A stretch of 64,000 nt of DNA. Origin: Providencia rettgeri. Lineage in GTDB: Bacteria; Pseudomonadota; Gammaproteobacteria; Enterobacterales; Enterobacteriaceae. Each line of letters starts with the position of its first letter. The first letter of the stretch is position 1. Positions 55,700 to 62,056 of the stretch are shown here, piece after piece. A program made the translations under genes and the position numbers. The notes under the pieces are model-generated. The model did no database searches. It was given only the letters and a program-made list of their open reading frames with translations, and was not told the origin of the DNA. The stretch lies in contig NZ_CP096258.1 in NCBI RefSeq assembly GCF_023205015.1, forward strand, positions 1,426,001 to 1,490,000, written 5' to 3'.

Positions 55700-56158
55700 C
55701 TAAAACGGGATCATATCATCATCAAAGTCTAATGGTGGCTCATTCTGCGGCGCTTGTGACTGCTGAGGTTGTCGCGTTGGTTGCTGGCTTCCTGCCTGAT
55801 TATTGCCACCGTTACCGCCTAGCATTTGCATAGAGCCGCCGATATTTACCACTACTTCTGTTGTGTATCGGTCTTGACCGCTTTGGTCTTGCCATTTACG
55901 CGTCTGTAAAGAACCTTCGATATAGACTTGTGAGCCTTTTTTCAGGTATTCACCTGCAATCTCAGCTAATTTCCCGAAGATGCACACTCGATGCCATTCA
56001 GTTTTCTCGCGCATTTCACCTGATTGCTTATCACGCCACGATTCCGATGTGGCTAGTGTGAGATTTGCTACTGCGCCACCTGCTGGCATGTGCTGAATTT
56101 CAGGGTCTTGGCCTAAGTGACCAATGAGTATTACCTTACAAACTCCACGGCTTGCCAT
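55700..56158 (-). CDS. ssb: Phage single-stranded DNA-binding protein
   Basis: 152 residues. The OB fold is clear: MASRGVCKVILIGHLGQDPEIQHMPAGGAVANLTLATSESW, then TEWHRVCIFGKLAEIAGEYLKKGSQVYIEGSL. A Gln/Gly/Asn-rich linker leads to the acidic tip PPLDFDDDMIPF that recruits repair partners. Its ATG overlaps the stop of the HNH gene (TAATG). A 13-codon stub with the same N-terminus lies upstream of that gene. Confidence 0.95.
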   Translation of the reverse strand: MASRGVCKVILIGHLGQDPEIQHMPAGGAVANLTLATSESWRDKQSGEMREKTEWHRVCIFGKLAEIAGEYLKKGSQVYIEGSLQTRKWQDQSGQDRYTTEVVVNIGGSMQMLGGNGGNNQAGSQQPTRQPQQSQAPQNEPPLDFDDDMIPF

Positions 56159-56658
56159 TATTTTAATCTCCCATTTTGGTCTCTTTTTCTGTTTTTAATG
56201 TTCTCCAGAGCGTGATGCCTTGCGTGTGATTCTCTGGTCATTAGTTGAAGGTTTTCTGGTGAGTTATTACTTCTATTGTGGTCTATGTGATGAACGCACT
56301 CATTCGGCATTAGCTTTCTCCCTATTATTTTTTCCATAATTACAACGTGGGCTGACCTTCCTTTGTTCTCGCCCATAGTTATTTCAATATATCCGCTAGG
56401 TTTTAGTGAGAATCCTTTTCCTATTCCAGACCTGCCTTTAGATATATTTTCCTTCCATTCTTTGGTGAATGTTCTTTTCTTTCCTAGAAGTCCTTTGCCG
56501 AGCTTGCCTTGCGATGACGCTAGCCTTATTGCATCAACTCTACTTCTGAGTATATTTTTCTTTTTTAATCTGAATCGAATTGTTGATAGTGGGATTCCAG
56601 TTTTATTACTGATTTCTGTTATGCTCATTCCTGAGAGGTATAGCTCCACTTCATCCAT
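56158..56658 (-). CDS. Free-standing HNH homing endonuclease
   Basis: 166 residues. The N-terminal third (MDEVELYLSGMSITEISNKTGIPLSTIRFRLKKKNI) is a DNA-binding helix-turn-helix. The C-terminal half is an HNH_3-type nuclease: PNECVHHIDHNRSNNSPENLQLMTRESHARHH. A NUMOD-like SGIGKGFSLKPSGYIEI segment lies between. A TTG 12 bp further upstream opens the frame, but the ATG is preferred. It is inserted in ssb, after codon 13 of the stub, and overlaps the ssb start by 1 bp. Confidence 0.88.
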   Translation of the reverse strand: MDEVELYLSGMSITEISNKTGIPLSTIRFRLKKKNILRSRVDAIRLASSQGKLGKGLLGKKRTFTKEWKENISKGRSGIGKGFSLKPSGYIEITMGENKGRSAHVVIMEKIIGRKLMPNECVHHIDHNRSNNSPENLQLMTRESHARHHALENIKNRKRDQNGRLK

Positions 56659-56704
56659 AATCGCCACCAATAAGTATGATCTTATTTACGCCTTTACTTG
56701 CCAT
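56651..56704 (-). pseudogene. 5' stub of ssb left by the HNH insertion
   Basis: The ATG directly after the Rad52 stop (TAAATG) reads MASKGVNKIILIG, 13 residues matching the start of SSB (intact copy MASRGVCKVILIG), and then GDYG and a TGA inside the HNH region. Identity ends at the same residue where the HNH gene begins. Confidence 0.9.
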
Positions 56705-57415
56705 TTACGCCGCCTTTTTAAGTTCGTTAATTCTAATGCCTGTTAATCTATGGCATTCATCCTGAAGTTGCTTATTGCCTTCCAGTGCGCCCCACGTTTC
56801 CCTATATTTAGTCATGATTTCGTCTTCATTGGTCGCCTTTAATAGATAGGCTGTAAAAACATCAAGTGGAGTCTCAGCTTCCTGCTGTTGGTTCGCTTGC
56901 TGTTTATGTTCATTTCGTGGCGCATTAGATGAAGGTAGTGCCCATGCTGGTAGTGTAGGGATTTCCCACCAAAATATAGTTCCATCCTTGGTTTTGGCTC
57001 TAACCCATCCATTTTGATCTTTGGGCTTTTCAGTAACGCATTTGGTAAATGACTCTTCTAGTTGATACAGGTATCTACCAATGCCCCACTGAACTGCCGC
57101 GCGTTTCATTGAGCCAGACATACCGCCTTTTACCGCTTCCACTGCGGTATTTTCAGCACCATCCCATTTAGTGATCCATTCGTTATCAATTTTTATTGAT
57201 ATTCCACACATGACGCCTTTATCTGGTGCTGGGGTGAATTCATTTTTCCAGCCTTGTTTTCCGCAAACTTCATCCAATCGCTTTTGAATAGCTCGATTTG
57301 TCACATATGCGAGAACCATTGCCCAGCAAGCACCTTTGTTTGTTTTTCCTGATTGCTGAACTCTCCATTCAATATCGTTAGGGCTGAATGGCTCATCTAG
57401 TTTGTTTAAGTCCAT
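56705..57415 (-). CDS. Rad52/22-family single-strand annealing protein
   Basis: 236 residues. The N-terminal core has DIEWRVQQSGKTNKGACWAMVLAYVTNRAIQKRLDEVCG, DGAENTAVEAVKGGMSGSMKRAAVQWGIGRYLY, the Rad52 beta-beta-alpha ring fold as found in many phage annealases. The C-terminal third is Gln/Glu-rich and less conserved. It should anneal resected ends made with the exonuclease next door, with SSB as partner, in the same transcript. Confidence 0.88.
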   Translation of the reverse strand: MDLNKLDEPFSPNDIEWRVQQSGKTNKGACWAMVLAYVTNRAIQKRLDEVCGKQGWKNEFTPAPDKGVMCGISIKIDNEWITKWDGAENTAVEAVKGGMSGSMKRAAVQWGIGRYLYQLEESFTKCVTEKPKDQNGWVRAKTKDGTIFWWEIPTLPAWALPSSNAPRNEHKQQANQQQEAETPLDVFTAYLLKATNEDEIMTKYRETWGALEGNKQLQDECHRLTGIRINELKKAA

Positions 57416-57417
57416 AT

Positions 57418-58092
57418 TTACCTCTCAAGCCAATAATTAATACTAAACTCAACATCAGGGTCTAAATCAGGTTGGCCTAGCAGCCAAGTTAAATACCCTG
57501 CGTTTTCTTTCTTTACTTCGGTAAATGTGATCCCTTTGTACTTACCGAAACGCAACTTGCTTAATAGTGATGGCTGATTAGTTATTTCTAACATTTCCGT
57601 ATCTGACCATCCGGAATCATCCTTGATCCGTTTAAATAATGACGCTGTAACAATGCAGTCATATAGAGCTCTGTGAGCGTGTAGCTCCTCTGGAACATGA
57701 ACATCAAGTTTCAGTGCGTAGCGTAGATATTGATTGCTGTGACTTTCTAGCTCAGGCCATAAACGCCTCGCTAGTTTTAGAGTGCAAATAAAAGGCACGT
57801 CCATTTCTGGCATCATTCGTTTATCGAACTCGGCATTATGTGCAACCAGATAATCAGCGCCTTTATAAACATCAATTACATCTTCAATAAGCGGGGATAG
57901 CTCAACCATCTCATCGGTGATATGGTGAATAGCCATTGCGCTTATTGAGATTGGTTTCTGAGGGTTTATAAAGTGGGATTGCTGCGAGTTATAATCAATT
58001 TCTGAGTTGTTTAAATCGATGCTTGCTATTTCAACAATTCCGCTGTCAAAGTCGCAAGTTTCGGTATCTATTGTTCTGTATTTAGTCACCAA
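57418..58092 (-). CDS. ExoX-like DnaQ-family 3'-5' exonuclease
   Basis: 224 residues. DTE at residues 9-11 (TIDTETCDF) starts the DEDDh core; VAHNAEFDKRMMPEM, LKLARRLWP and HRALYDCIVTA give the remaining acidic and His residues. The closing LRFGKYKGITFTEVKKENAGYLTWLLGQPDLDP is the small C-terminal domain of E. coli exodeoxyribonuclease X. Its start overlaps the upstream gene by 11 bp; Rad52 follows 3 bp after its stop. Confidence 0.88.
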   Translation of the reverse strand: MVTKYRTIDTETCDFDSGIVEIASIDLNNSEIDYNSQQSHFINPQKPISISAMAIHHITDEMVELSPLIEDVIDVYKGADYLVAHNAEFDKRMMPEMDVPFICTLKLARRLWPELESHSNQYLRYALKLDVHVPEELHAHRALYDCIVTASLFKRIKDDSGWSDTEMLEITNQPSLLSKLRFGKYKGITFTEVKKENAGYLTWLLGQPDLDPDVEFSINYWLER

Positions 58093-58435
58093 CTTTTCTA
58101 CCTCCCATTGACAATTCTGTAATGTTTAGATAAGGGTCAAAGTTACCTTTGGATATATGCCTTGCGTACCGCTTCAAGTCAGCCTGTCTTCGTTGCGCTT
58201 GAATGTGTTCAGGTAGAGGAGGGTAGAATTGAGACATTTCTAAGTTTTGACTTTTAACTAGTGCGGCATGAGCTAATTCTAGTGTTGAAACCCTTTCAAC
58301 TGGTTGAATTTCATTGCCAGTTAAGTCACGCACTCTTCGCCTTTCGATATCATCATCAATCATTGAGAAAGCATATTTCAGGGCGGCATCCTTGCTTTTA
58401 TGACTAGGGAATGCAGGTATTAAATACTTACCCAT
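58082..58435 (-). CDS. Hypothetical phage protein
   Basis: 117 residues, charged, with GKYLIPAFPSHKSKDAALKYAFSMIDDDIERRRVRDLTGNEIQPVERVSTLELA. Not recognised. The ATG at 58435 (MGKYL) overlaps the stop of the 50-residue gene before it; the two codons upstream (MN) are probably not used. Confidence 0.65.
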   Translation of the reverse strand: MGKYLIPAFPSHKSKDAALKYAFSMIDDDIERRRVRDLTGNEIQPVERVSTLELAHAALVKSQNLEMSQFYPPLPEHIQAQRRQADLKRYARHISKGNFDPYLNITELSMGGRKVGD

Positions 58436-58580
58436 ATTCACCTCTCATCCACCTGTTAGGCGTTGACTGAGGCTGAATACCAAGGCTTTCCATGCGATAG
58501 TATTCAGCTTCTTCCTCACGCTCCCTGCGTCGCTTCTCGGCATCCTGCCTTTGCTTGAGTTCATACTCTGAAATTCTCAT
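58428..58580 (-). CDS. Small charged phage protein (50 residues)
   Basis: Reads MRISEYELKQRQDAEKRRRE then REEEAEYYRMESLGIQPQSTPN and RWMRGEYG. A continuous charged helix of about 30 residues is likely. It overlaps the next gene by 8 bp and lies in the operon. Too short for wide detection; unknown function. Confidence 0.55.
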   Translation of the reverse strand: MRISEYELKQRQDAEKRRREREEEAEYYRMESLGIQPQSTPNRWMRGEYG

Positions 58581-58589
58581 GCTGCGCCC

Positions 58590-58766
58590 TTACGTGAATG
58601 CGAATGACCCACGATTATTAACTTGACGTAAAATGCGATTTGTCTTTTCGCATTGCTGTTTAAATCTCCAATCAGCAAACAATAATTCGACTTGTTGCTC
58701 AGTCATTTCAGACTCGCGAAGTAGGGTGAATATCTGTTGCTTTGCGTGTTTCTGCTTTGCGTTCAT
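58590..58766 (-). CDS. Small hypothetical phage protein (58 residues)
   Basis: Reads MNAKQKHAKQQIFTLLRESE then MTEQQVELLFADWRFKQQCEKTNR and ILRQVNNRGSFAFT. A helical basic protein. It begins 59 bp inside the upstream gene in another frame; the end of that gene and this start both look plausible. Confidence 0.55.
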   Translation of the reverse strand: MNAKQKHAKQQIFTLLRESEMTEQQVELLFADWRFKQQCEKTNRILRQVNNRGSFAFT

Positions 58767-58890
58767 GTTGTACTCCGTATGCTGTTTTTAATGTTTCGTT
58801 TGCTTCGCTCCATCCGTTCTCATCCTTGAGATAACGTGCAATTCCAGCTTTGCTTTGGGCTACACGTAATTTGTATTTATCAATGTTCAT
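58708..58890 (-). CDS. Small hypothetical phage protein (60 residues)
   Basis: MNIDKYKLRVAQSKAGIARY then LKDENGWSEANETLKTAYGV. A strong ribosome site GGAGGTAAGC precedes the ATG, which supports it. Its last 20 codons overlap the next gene. Not recognised. Confidence 0.6.
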   Translation of the reverse strand: MNIDKYKLRVAQSKAGIARYLKDENGWSEANETLKTAYGVQHERKAETRKATDIHPTSRV

Positions 58891-58998
58891 GCTTACCTCC
58901 AGATGTGCGAAACCCTCACGTATCTTTCGATAGCGATTGTTATTTAGGTTCTGGTGTTGGTGCGGTGGGTTACTGCTGACCGAGGGCTTTTGCGATTG

Positions 58999-59244
58999 CT
59001 AGAGTGGTAATTCTAACTTGGCGACAACTTCATCAAAATCAACTTCGAACTCTTCGCAGTAGTCTCGCAGAACAGTAAATTCAATGGAATTATTTACAGC
59101 TTGAGCCTCATCCTGAGTAAGCAAATCATCACGGTAATCATAGAATGCTGCGGCTGTTAATCGACCACCTAAAATATCCGTTCCTGCATTTATAGGCGGC
59201 TCCTTCCCATCCTCATACTCAACTACGAATGTCATTTTTCCCAT
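58999..59244 (-). CDS. Hypothetical acidic phage protein
   Basis: 81 residues. GKMTFVVEYEDGKEPPINAGTDILGGRLTAAAFYDYRDDLLTQDE is of a type seen in enterobacterial phage early regions. Starts 1 bp after the previous stop. Function unknown. Confidence 0.65.
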   Translation of the reverse strand: MGKMTFVVEYEDGKEPPINAGTDILGGRLTAAAFYDYRDDLLTQDEAQAVNNSIEFTVLRDYCEEFEVDFDEVVAKLELPL

Positions 59245-59245
59245 A

Positions 59246-59440
59246 TCACCCCCTAGCCTTTAACATTGCATCTGCCAGCTTATAGGCCTCAGTGGCGAAT
59301 TCATCTTCTGACCAGTTGTGATACACGCCCTGAGTTGCCGCATCGTTGTATATGCCGATGATTACAGCATTCAGTGCCGCCATTGCGAACTTGTCGCGCA
59401 GCTCTTCCAGTTGCCACGGTAAACTCTGTTTATCTGTCAT
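59246..59440 (-). CDS. Conserved hypothetical phage protein
   Basis: 64 residues. SLPWQLEELRDKFAMAALNAVIIG and the closing TEAYKLADAMLKARG are a familiar pattern in many lambdoid early regions, of unknown function. Ribosome site GGAGGGAGT precedes it. Confidence 0.72.
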   Translation of the reverse strand: MTDKQSLPWQLEELRDKFAMAALNAVIIGIYNDAATQGVYHNWSEDEFATEAYKLADAMLKARG

Positions 59441-59469
59441 ACTCCCTCCGTTATTAACTAAACACGATG

Positions 59470-59742
59470 CTAGTTGCTTTCACATTTTACGCCACAGAAA
59501 GGGCAGAATGAGAACGTAACGGGGAAATCCTGCTTTGTTAGGCGGGCTTTCGGTGTGCCGTCCTTTTTGACTTCCTGATAACTGGCGTTGTATTCAATGA
59601 AATAATTAACTGACATGACGCCGCCAGACATAAACAAGCCTGATTGTTTCCAGCCAGAAGACCGTAGGCTTGCGCCTTCAGGTAGTTTTGCTTTGATGCG
59701 GCTTTCCATGTCATCGCCTAATTTTGTAAAGCAATCACACAT
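59470..59742 (-). CDS. Small zinc-ribbon-like phage protein
   Basis: 90 residues. MCDCF at the start and CPFCGVKC near the end suggest a zinc ribbon built from the two Cys pairs. The middle (SGGVMSVNYFIEYNASYQEVKKDGTPKARL) looks like beta strands. Function unknown. Confidence 0.68.
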   Translation of the reverse strand: MCDCFTKLGDDMESRIKAKLPEGASLRSSGWKQSGLFMSGGVMSVNYFIEYNASYQEVKKDGTPKARLTKQDFPVTFSFCPFCGVKCESN

Positions 59743-59760
59743 ATCTCTATCTCCTATCTA

Positions 59761-59949
59761 TTAATCACCAATCCATTCAAGGTATTGCATCTCTTGAATA
59801 ACTTGCTCGTCTGTTGGCTCTCGATTCTCTTTATTGCACTCCTTGCAATTTGTTGCCGCTACTGGTTGACCCATGCAGCCACATTCACGACCAGAGCAAC
59901 AGGTAATAAACTCAATGCCGTCTTGGCAATATTTATTGCTACACTTCAT
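59761..59949 (-). CDS. Cys-rich small phage protein
   Basis: 62 residues with ten Cys: MKCSNKYCQDGIEFITCCSG, RECGCMGQPVAATNCKECNK. The DnaJ-like CxxxxC and CxC arrangement suggests zinc binding. Proteins with the CCSGRECGCMGQPV-like core are frequent in lambdoid phages. Ribosome site ATAGGAGC. Confidence 0.7.
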   Translation of the reverse strand: MKCSNKYCQDGIEFITCCSGRECGCMGQPVAATNCKECNKENREPTDEQVIQEMQYLEWIGD

Positions 59950-60375
59950 TGCAGCTCCTATCTATTAATCAACTCACCAACCTATTGATAATCCACACTC
60001 TCGCAGTGGACGCGCTCATGCCCTTGAGTTCATGTCGCATATAGCCGCTAATAACTGGTGCGTATTTGGCTTGTACGCTGCTTTACCAGAGCATATTCGC
60101 TTATTAACCCTCACAACGGTGTGCTAAACCTGCTCGCCATTACGCGACTCGGGGCTGAATCATGACTTCAGCTTGCAAGATGCGGTCTATCCGCTTACTT
60201 GTTACATAAATCCTCCGATTCAGACGGTACTTTTCGTAAAGACGAGACCGATTTATCGCCTTTGGTTTATTGTCGTGCTGTCAAAAAAGCTACCTCACCA
60301 CAGCCCACCTTGATGGACTGTAATTAGTTAACTGTGCCTGCTTTTAACCACGTCAGGCGAGGTGGTTTCCTTCCT
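59950..60375. other. Early-operon spacer, probable structured leader
   Basis: About 430 bp with no gene of 60 codons on either strand. On the minus strand it holds a GGAGG followed by ATG-TAA (60202-60216), a 23-codon frame MRHELKGMSASTARVWIINR near 60030, and near its right end a nearly paired CTACCTCACC / GGCGAGGTGG (60286, 60356). It is not as AT-rich as the rest, so a functional RNA is possible. Confidence 0.5.
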
Positions 60376-60420
60376 TTCCACAGTCAAGGAAAATTGATAT
60401 ATTGGTTATTCCACAGTCAA
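60376..60420 (+). repeat. 12-bp direct repeat upstream of the GhoS-like gene
   Basis: TTCCACAGTCAA occurs at 60376-60387 and 60409-60420, 33 bp apart (about three helical turns). The second copy ends 4 bp before the ribosome site. The spacing and position suggest a repressor site. Confidence 0.75.
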
Positions 60421-60439
60421 AATAAGGAATGTTTTTCAA

Positions 60440-60733
60440 ATGGCAGATTATTTTGTAAGAATTGAAATTTATAATGCTGATATAAATGAATATGAATCTC
60501 TTCATGAAGCAATGGAGCTTTTACATATGCATAAATATTTTGATAATGATTCGCGAGTAAGAAAGGATTTACCTGATGGTACTTATGCGGGTCAATCTAC
60601 ACTATCAGCGGCTGAATTAAGGGATGCTATTACTAAAATAGCGACTCCACTATCTTCACAGACACCATCTATATTTGTTTGTGAGTTTAGTAACTGGGCG
60701 TCACTTTTATACTCCCACAATACCAAACCCTGA
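60440..60733 (+). CDS. GhoS-like (DUF2622) protein, antisense to the early operon
   Basis: 97 residues: MADYFVRIEIYNADINEYES, LHEAMELLHMHKYF, then GTYAGQSTLSAAELRDAI and SIFVCEFSNW. The N-terminal strand, the GTY-G motif and the closing C-FSNW fit the family of the GhoS antitoxin, a Cas2-like RNase, as I recall it. It is the only plus-strand gene of the left arm in this window apart from cro. AAGGA precedes the ATG. No GhoT-like toxin was seen next to it. Its end overlaps a minus-strand gene by 27 bp. Confidence 0.6.
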   Translation: MADYFVRIEIYNADINEYESLHEAMELLHMHKYFDNDSRVRKDLPDGTYAGQSTLSAAELRDAITKIATPLSSQTPSIFVCEFSNWASLLYSHNTKP

Positions 60734-60868
60734 CCCTTTTTCAGCCGTACCAGTAGGTAAGCTGGCTTGTCTGTTATTAATTAACTTCACAACCAGCTTT
60801 ATTGCCTCCTGTCGTGAAATACCTTCATTTTCAGCTACTGTATTGATTAAACTTTCTAATTCTTCCAT
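60707..60868 (-). CDS. Small phage protein after N (53 residues)
   Basis: MEELESLINTVAENEGISRQ then EAIKLVVKLINNRQASLP and a Gly-rich tail. A strong AGGAGA ribosome site and its place 14 bp after the N stop support it. It looks like a short helical protein; function unknown. It converges on, and overlaps, the GhoS-like gene. Confidence 0.6.
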   Translation of the reverse strand: MEELESLINTVAENEGISRQEAIKLVVKLINNRQASLPTGTAEKGSGFGIVGV

Positions 60869-60882
60869 TGTGAATCTCCTAT

Positions 60883-61158
60883 TTAACGTGCCGTAACACT
60901 TCCATCACTCATAATCGGCTTGCGTAGCCGTTGTTGCTTGCGTTCTACATCGGGTATGTCTTTTATCCCGATAAGTAAGTTGGCCAGTACATCGGTTTCG
61001 TCTACTGGTTTGATAATCGAATCCCATATTTCTTCCACTGAGCGGCTTTTAGGCTTCGCTGCATACTCCTCACGCTTTCCGTCCCAGAACGCCATTTGCT
61101 TTGCTAACCGGCGGCTCTTCGCGTTGTCTTTCTTTGGAATAACATTAATTGTTGCCAT
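60883..61158 (-). CDS. N: N-like antitermination protein
   Basis: 91 residues. The arginine-rich motif NAKSRRLAKQMAFW near residue 12 aligns by eye with the N proteins of P22 (NAKTRR) and lambda (DAQTRR), which bind boxB RNA. The C-terminus VERKQQRLRKPIMSDGSVTAR matches the lambda/phi21 IERKNQR... segment. It is first in the pL transcript, has GGAGGGAG ahead, and follows a boxA-boxB pair. N lets RNA polymerase pass the early terminators. Confidence 0.78.
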   Translation of the reverse strand: MATINVIPKKDNAKSRRLAKQMAFWDGKREEYAAKPKSRSVEEIWDSIIKPVDETDVLANLLIGIKDIPDVERKQQRLRKPIMSDGSVTAR

Positions 61159-61273
61159 AACTCCCTCCTAAGTGATCTTTGGTGGTGATGCCGAATGCCT
61201 CCGGTAGCTGTCTTTCGCCCACAAGGCGACTGCTTGTCTTTTCGACCATCACCCCAAAAACCACTCAGTGGTG

Positions 61274-61292
61274 ATCTAACGCTTAGTCAGAT
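61274..61292 (-). promoter_or_regulatory. nutL: boxB candidate of nutL
   Basis: On the minus strand ATCTGAC-TAAGC-GTTAGAT forms a 7-bp stem (one G-T pair) with a 5-base loop, the size of lambdoid boxB. It lies 14 bases after boxA and ahead of N. Confidence 0.6.
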
Positions 61293-61306
61293 CTGGTTCC
61301 TAATTA

Positions 61307-61316
61307 TTAAAGAGCA
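61307..61316 (-). promoter_or_regulatory. nutL: boxA of nutL
   Basis: TGCTCTTTAA on the minus strand is the consensus boxA of bacterial rrn leaders and close to lambda boxA. With the boxB at 61274 it forms a nut site between pL and N. Confidence 0.72.
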
Positions 61317-61355
61317 TAAGGCGTATATTTCATGTTGCTTGCCTTCGATGGAGTT

Positions 61356-61421
61356 AAATGTATACGATTCGTAGATGGTTGTAAATACAAAATGTAGACC
61401 TTGTTTGCGTAATGGTGTCAA
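61356..61421 (-). promoter_or_regulatory. pL: pL promoter with operator-like repeats
   Basis: TTGACA (61416-61421, minus strand) and TCTACA (61393-61398) stand 17 bp apart. The words ATGTATAC (61358) and AAATGTAGAC (61390) are both repeated at the cI-cro region, as shared operators should be. The -10 is weak, which repressor-controlled promoters allow. Confidence 0.6.
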
Positions 61422-61502
61422 CTATTTGTATTTTCAGGCAATTTATTTTCAAAAATTATTTATCTTGCGAGGAAAATCACACAGACGGGGAATTGCGGGC
61501 AC

Positions 61503-61526
61503 AAAAAAGCCCTCGCGGGGAGGGCT
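61503..61526 (-). terminator. Terminator of the cI-linked operon
   Basis: AGCCCTC-GCGGG-GAGGGCT forms a 7-bp GC-rich stem; six A residues on the left give a U-tract on the minus strand. It lies 8 bp past the stop of the membrane protein gene. Confidence 0.88.
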
Positions 61527-61533
61527 GGAAGGG

Positions 61534-62040
61534 CTAATCGTCAGATTTTAATTTCTTTAGAAGCTCTTCTTTTTTCTTTTTCTTATCAGCTCTATGTATC
61601 ATTAAATTCTTAAACGACTGAATTTCATGCATTATTGAGCGAATGTATATGAGTGTTGATAGCGAAGAAAAAATCAAGCCAAAGCAAATAGAAATGATTG
61701 TGCTCATACTTATAAATTGCTGTTCAAGCAAAAATAGCACTACAAAAATTATGGCTGAAACGAAATAAAAGCAAATAAGAGCATACAGCCTATTTTGTTT
61801 TGCGGTTACTATCCCTTTTAACCTACGAATCTCCGAAGATGTTAGTTCGGTGTGCTCGCTAGACTCTGGTAATTTAAGCATAGCTTGCACAGAAAAGGTG
61901 GCTGGGAATAATAAAAGCGTCACGAGTATCCAAGGCGTTATTGTGGTGTTTATTGCCATGTAGTTAGACGCAATCTTAGTAACTAAAAAACCAATAATGA
62001 AGGCTACTATCATATTAAAAAGCAATTTTTTAGTGCTCAT
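61534..62040 (-). CDS. Four-helix membrane protein in the rexB position
   Basis: 168 residues with four hydrophobic segments (about 6-27, 34-56, 86-106, 112-132), a polar loop between helices 2 and 3 (LPESSEHTELTSSEIRRLKG) and a Lys-rich tail (ADKKKKKEELLKKLKSDD). A strong AGGAGG ribosome site precedes it, 16 bp after the gene upstream. Lambda RexB is also a four-helix inner-membrane protein with a charged central loop and tail, and is last in the cI-rexA-rexB operon. I see no clear sequence identity to RexB, so the assignment rests on topology and place. Confidence 0.75.
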   Translation of the reverse strand: MSTKKLLFNMIVAFIIGFLVTKIASNYMAINTTITPWILVTLLLFPATFSVQAMLKLPESSEHTELTSSEIRRLKGIVTAKQNRLYALICFYFVSAIIFVVLFLLEQQFISMSTIISICFGLIFSSLSTLIYIRSIMHEIQSFKNLMIHRADKKKKKEELLKKLKSDD

Positions 62041-62056
62041 ATAGCCTCCTATTTAC

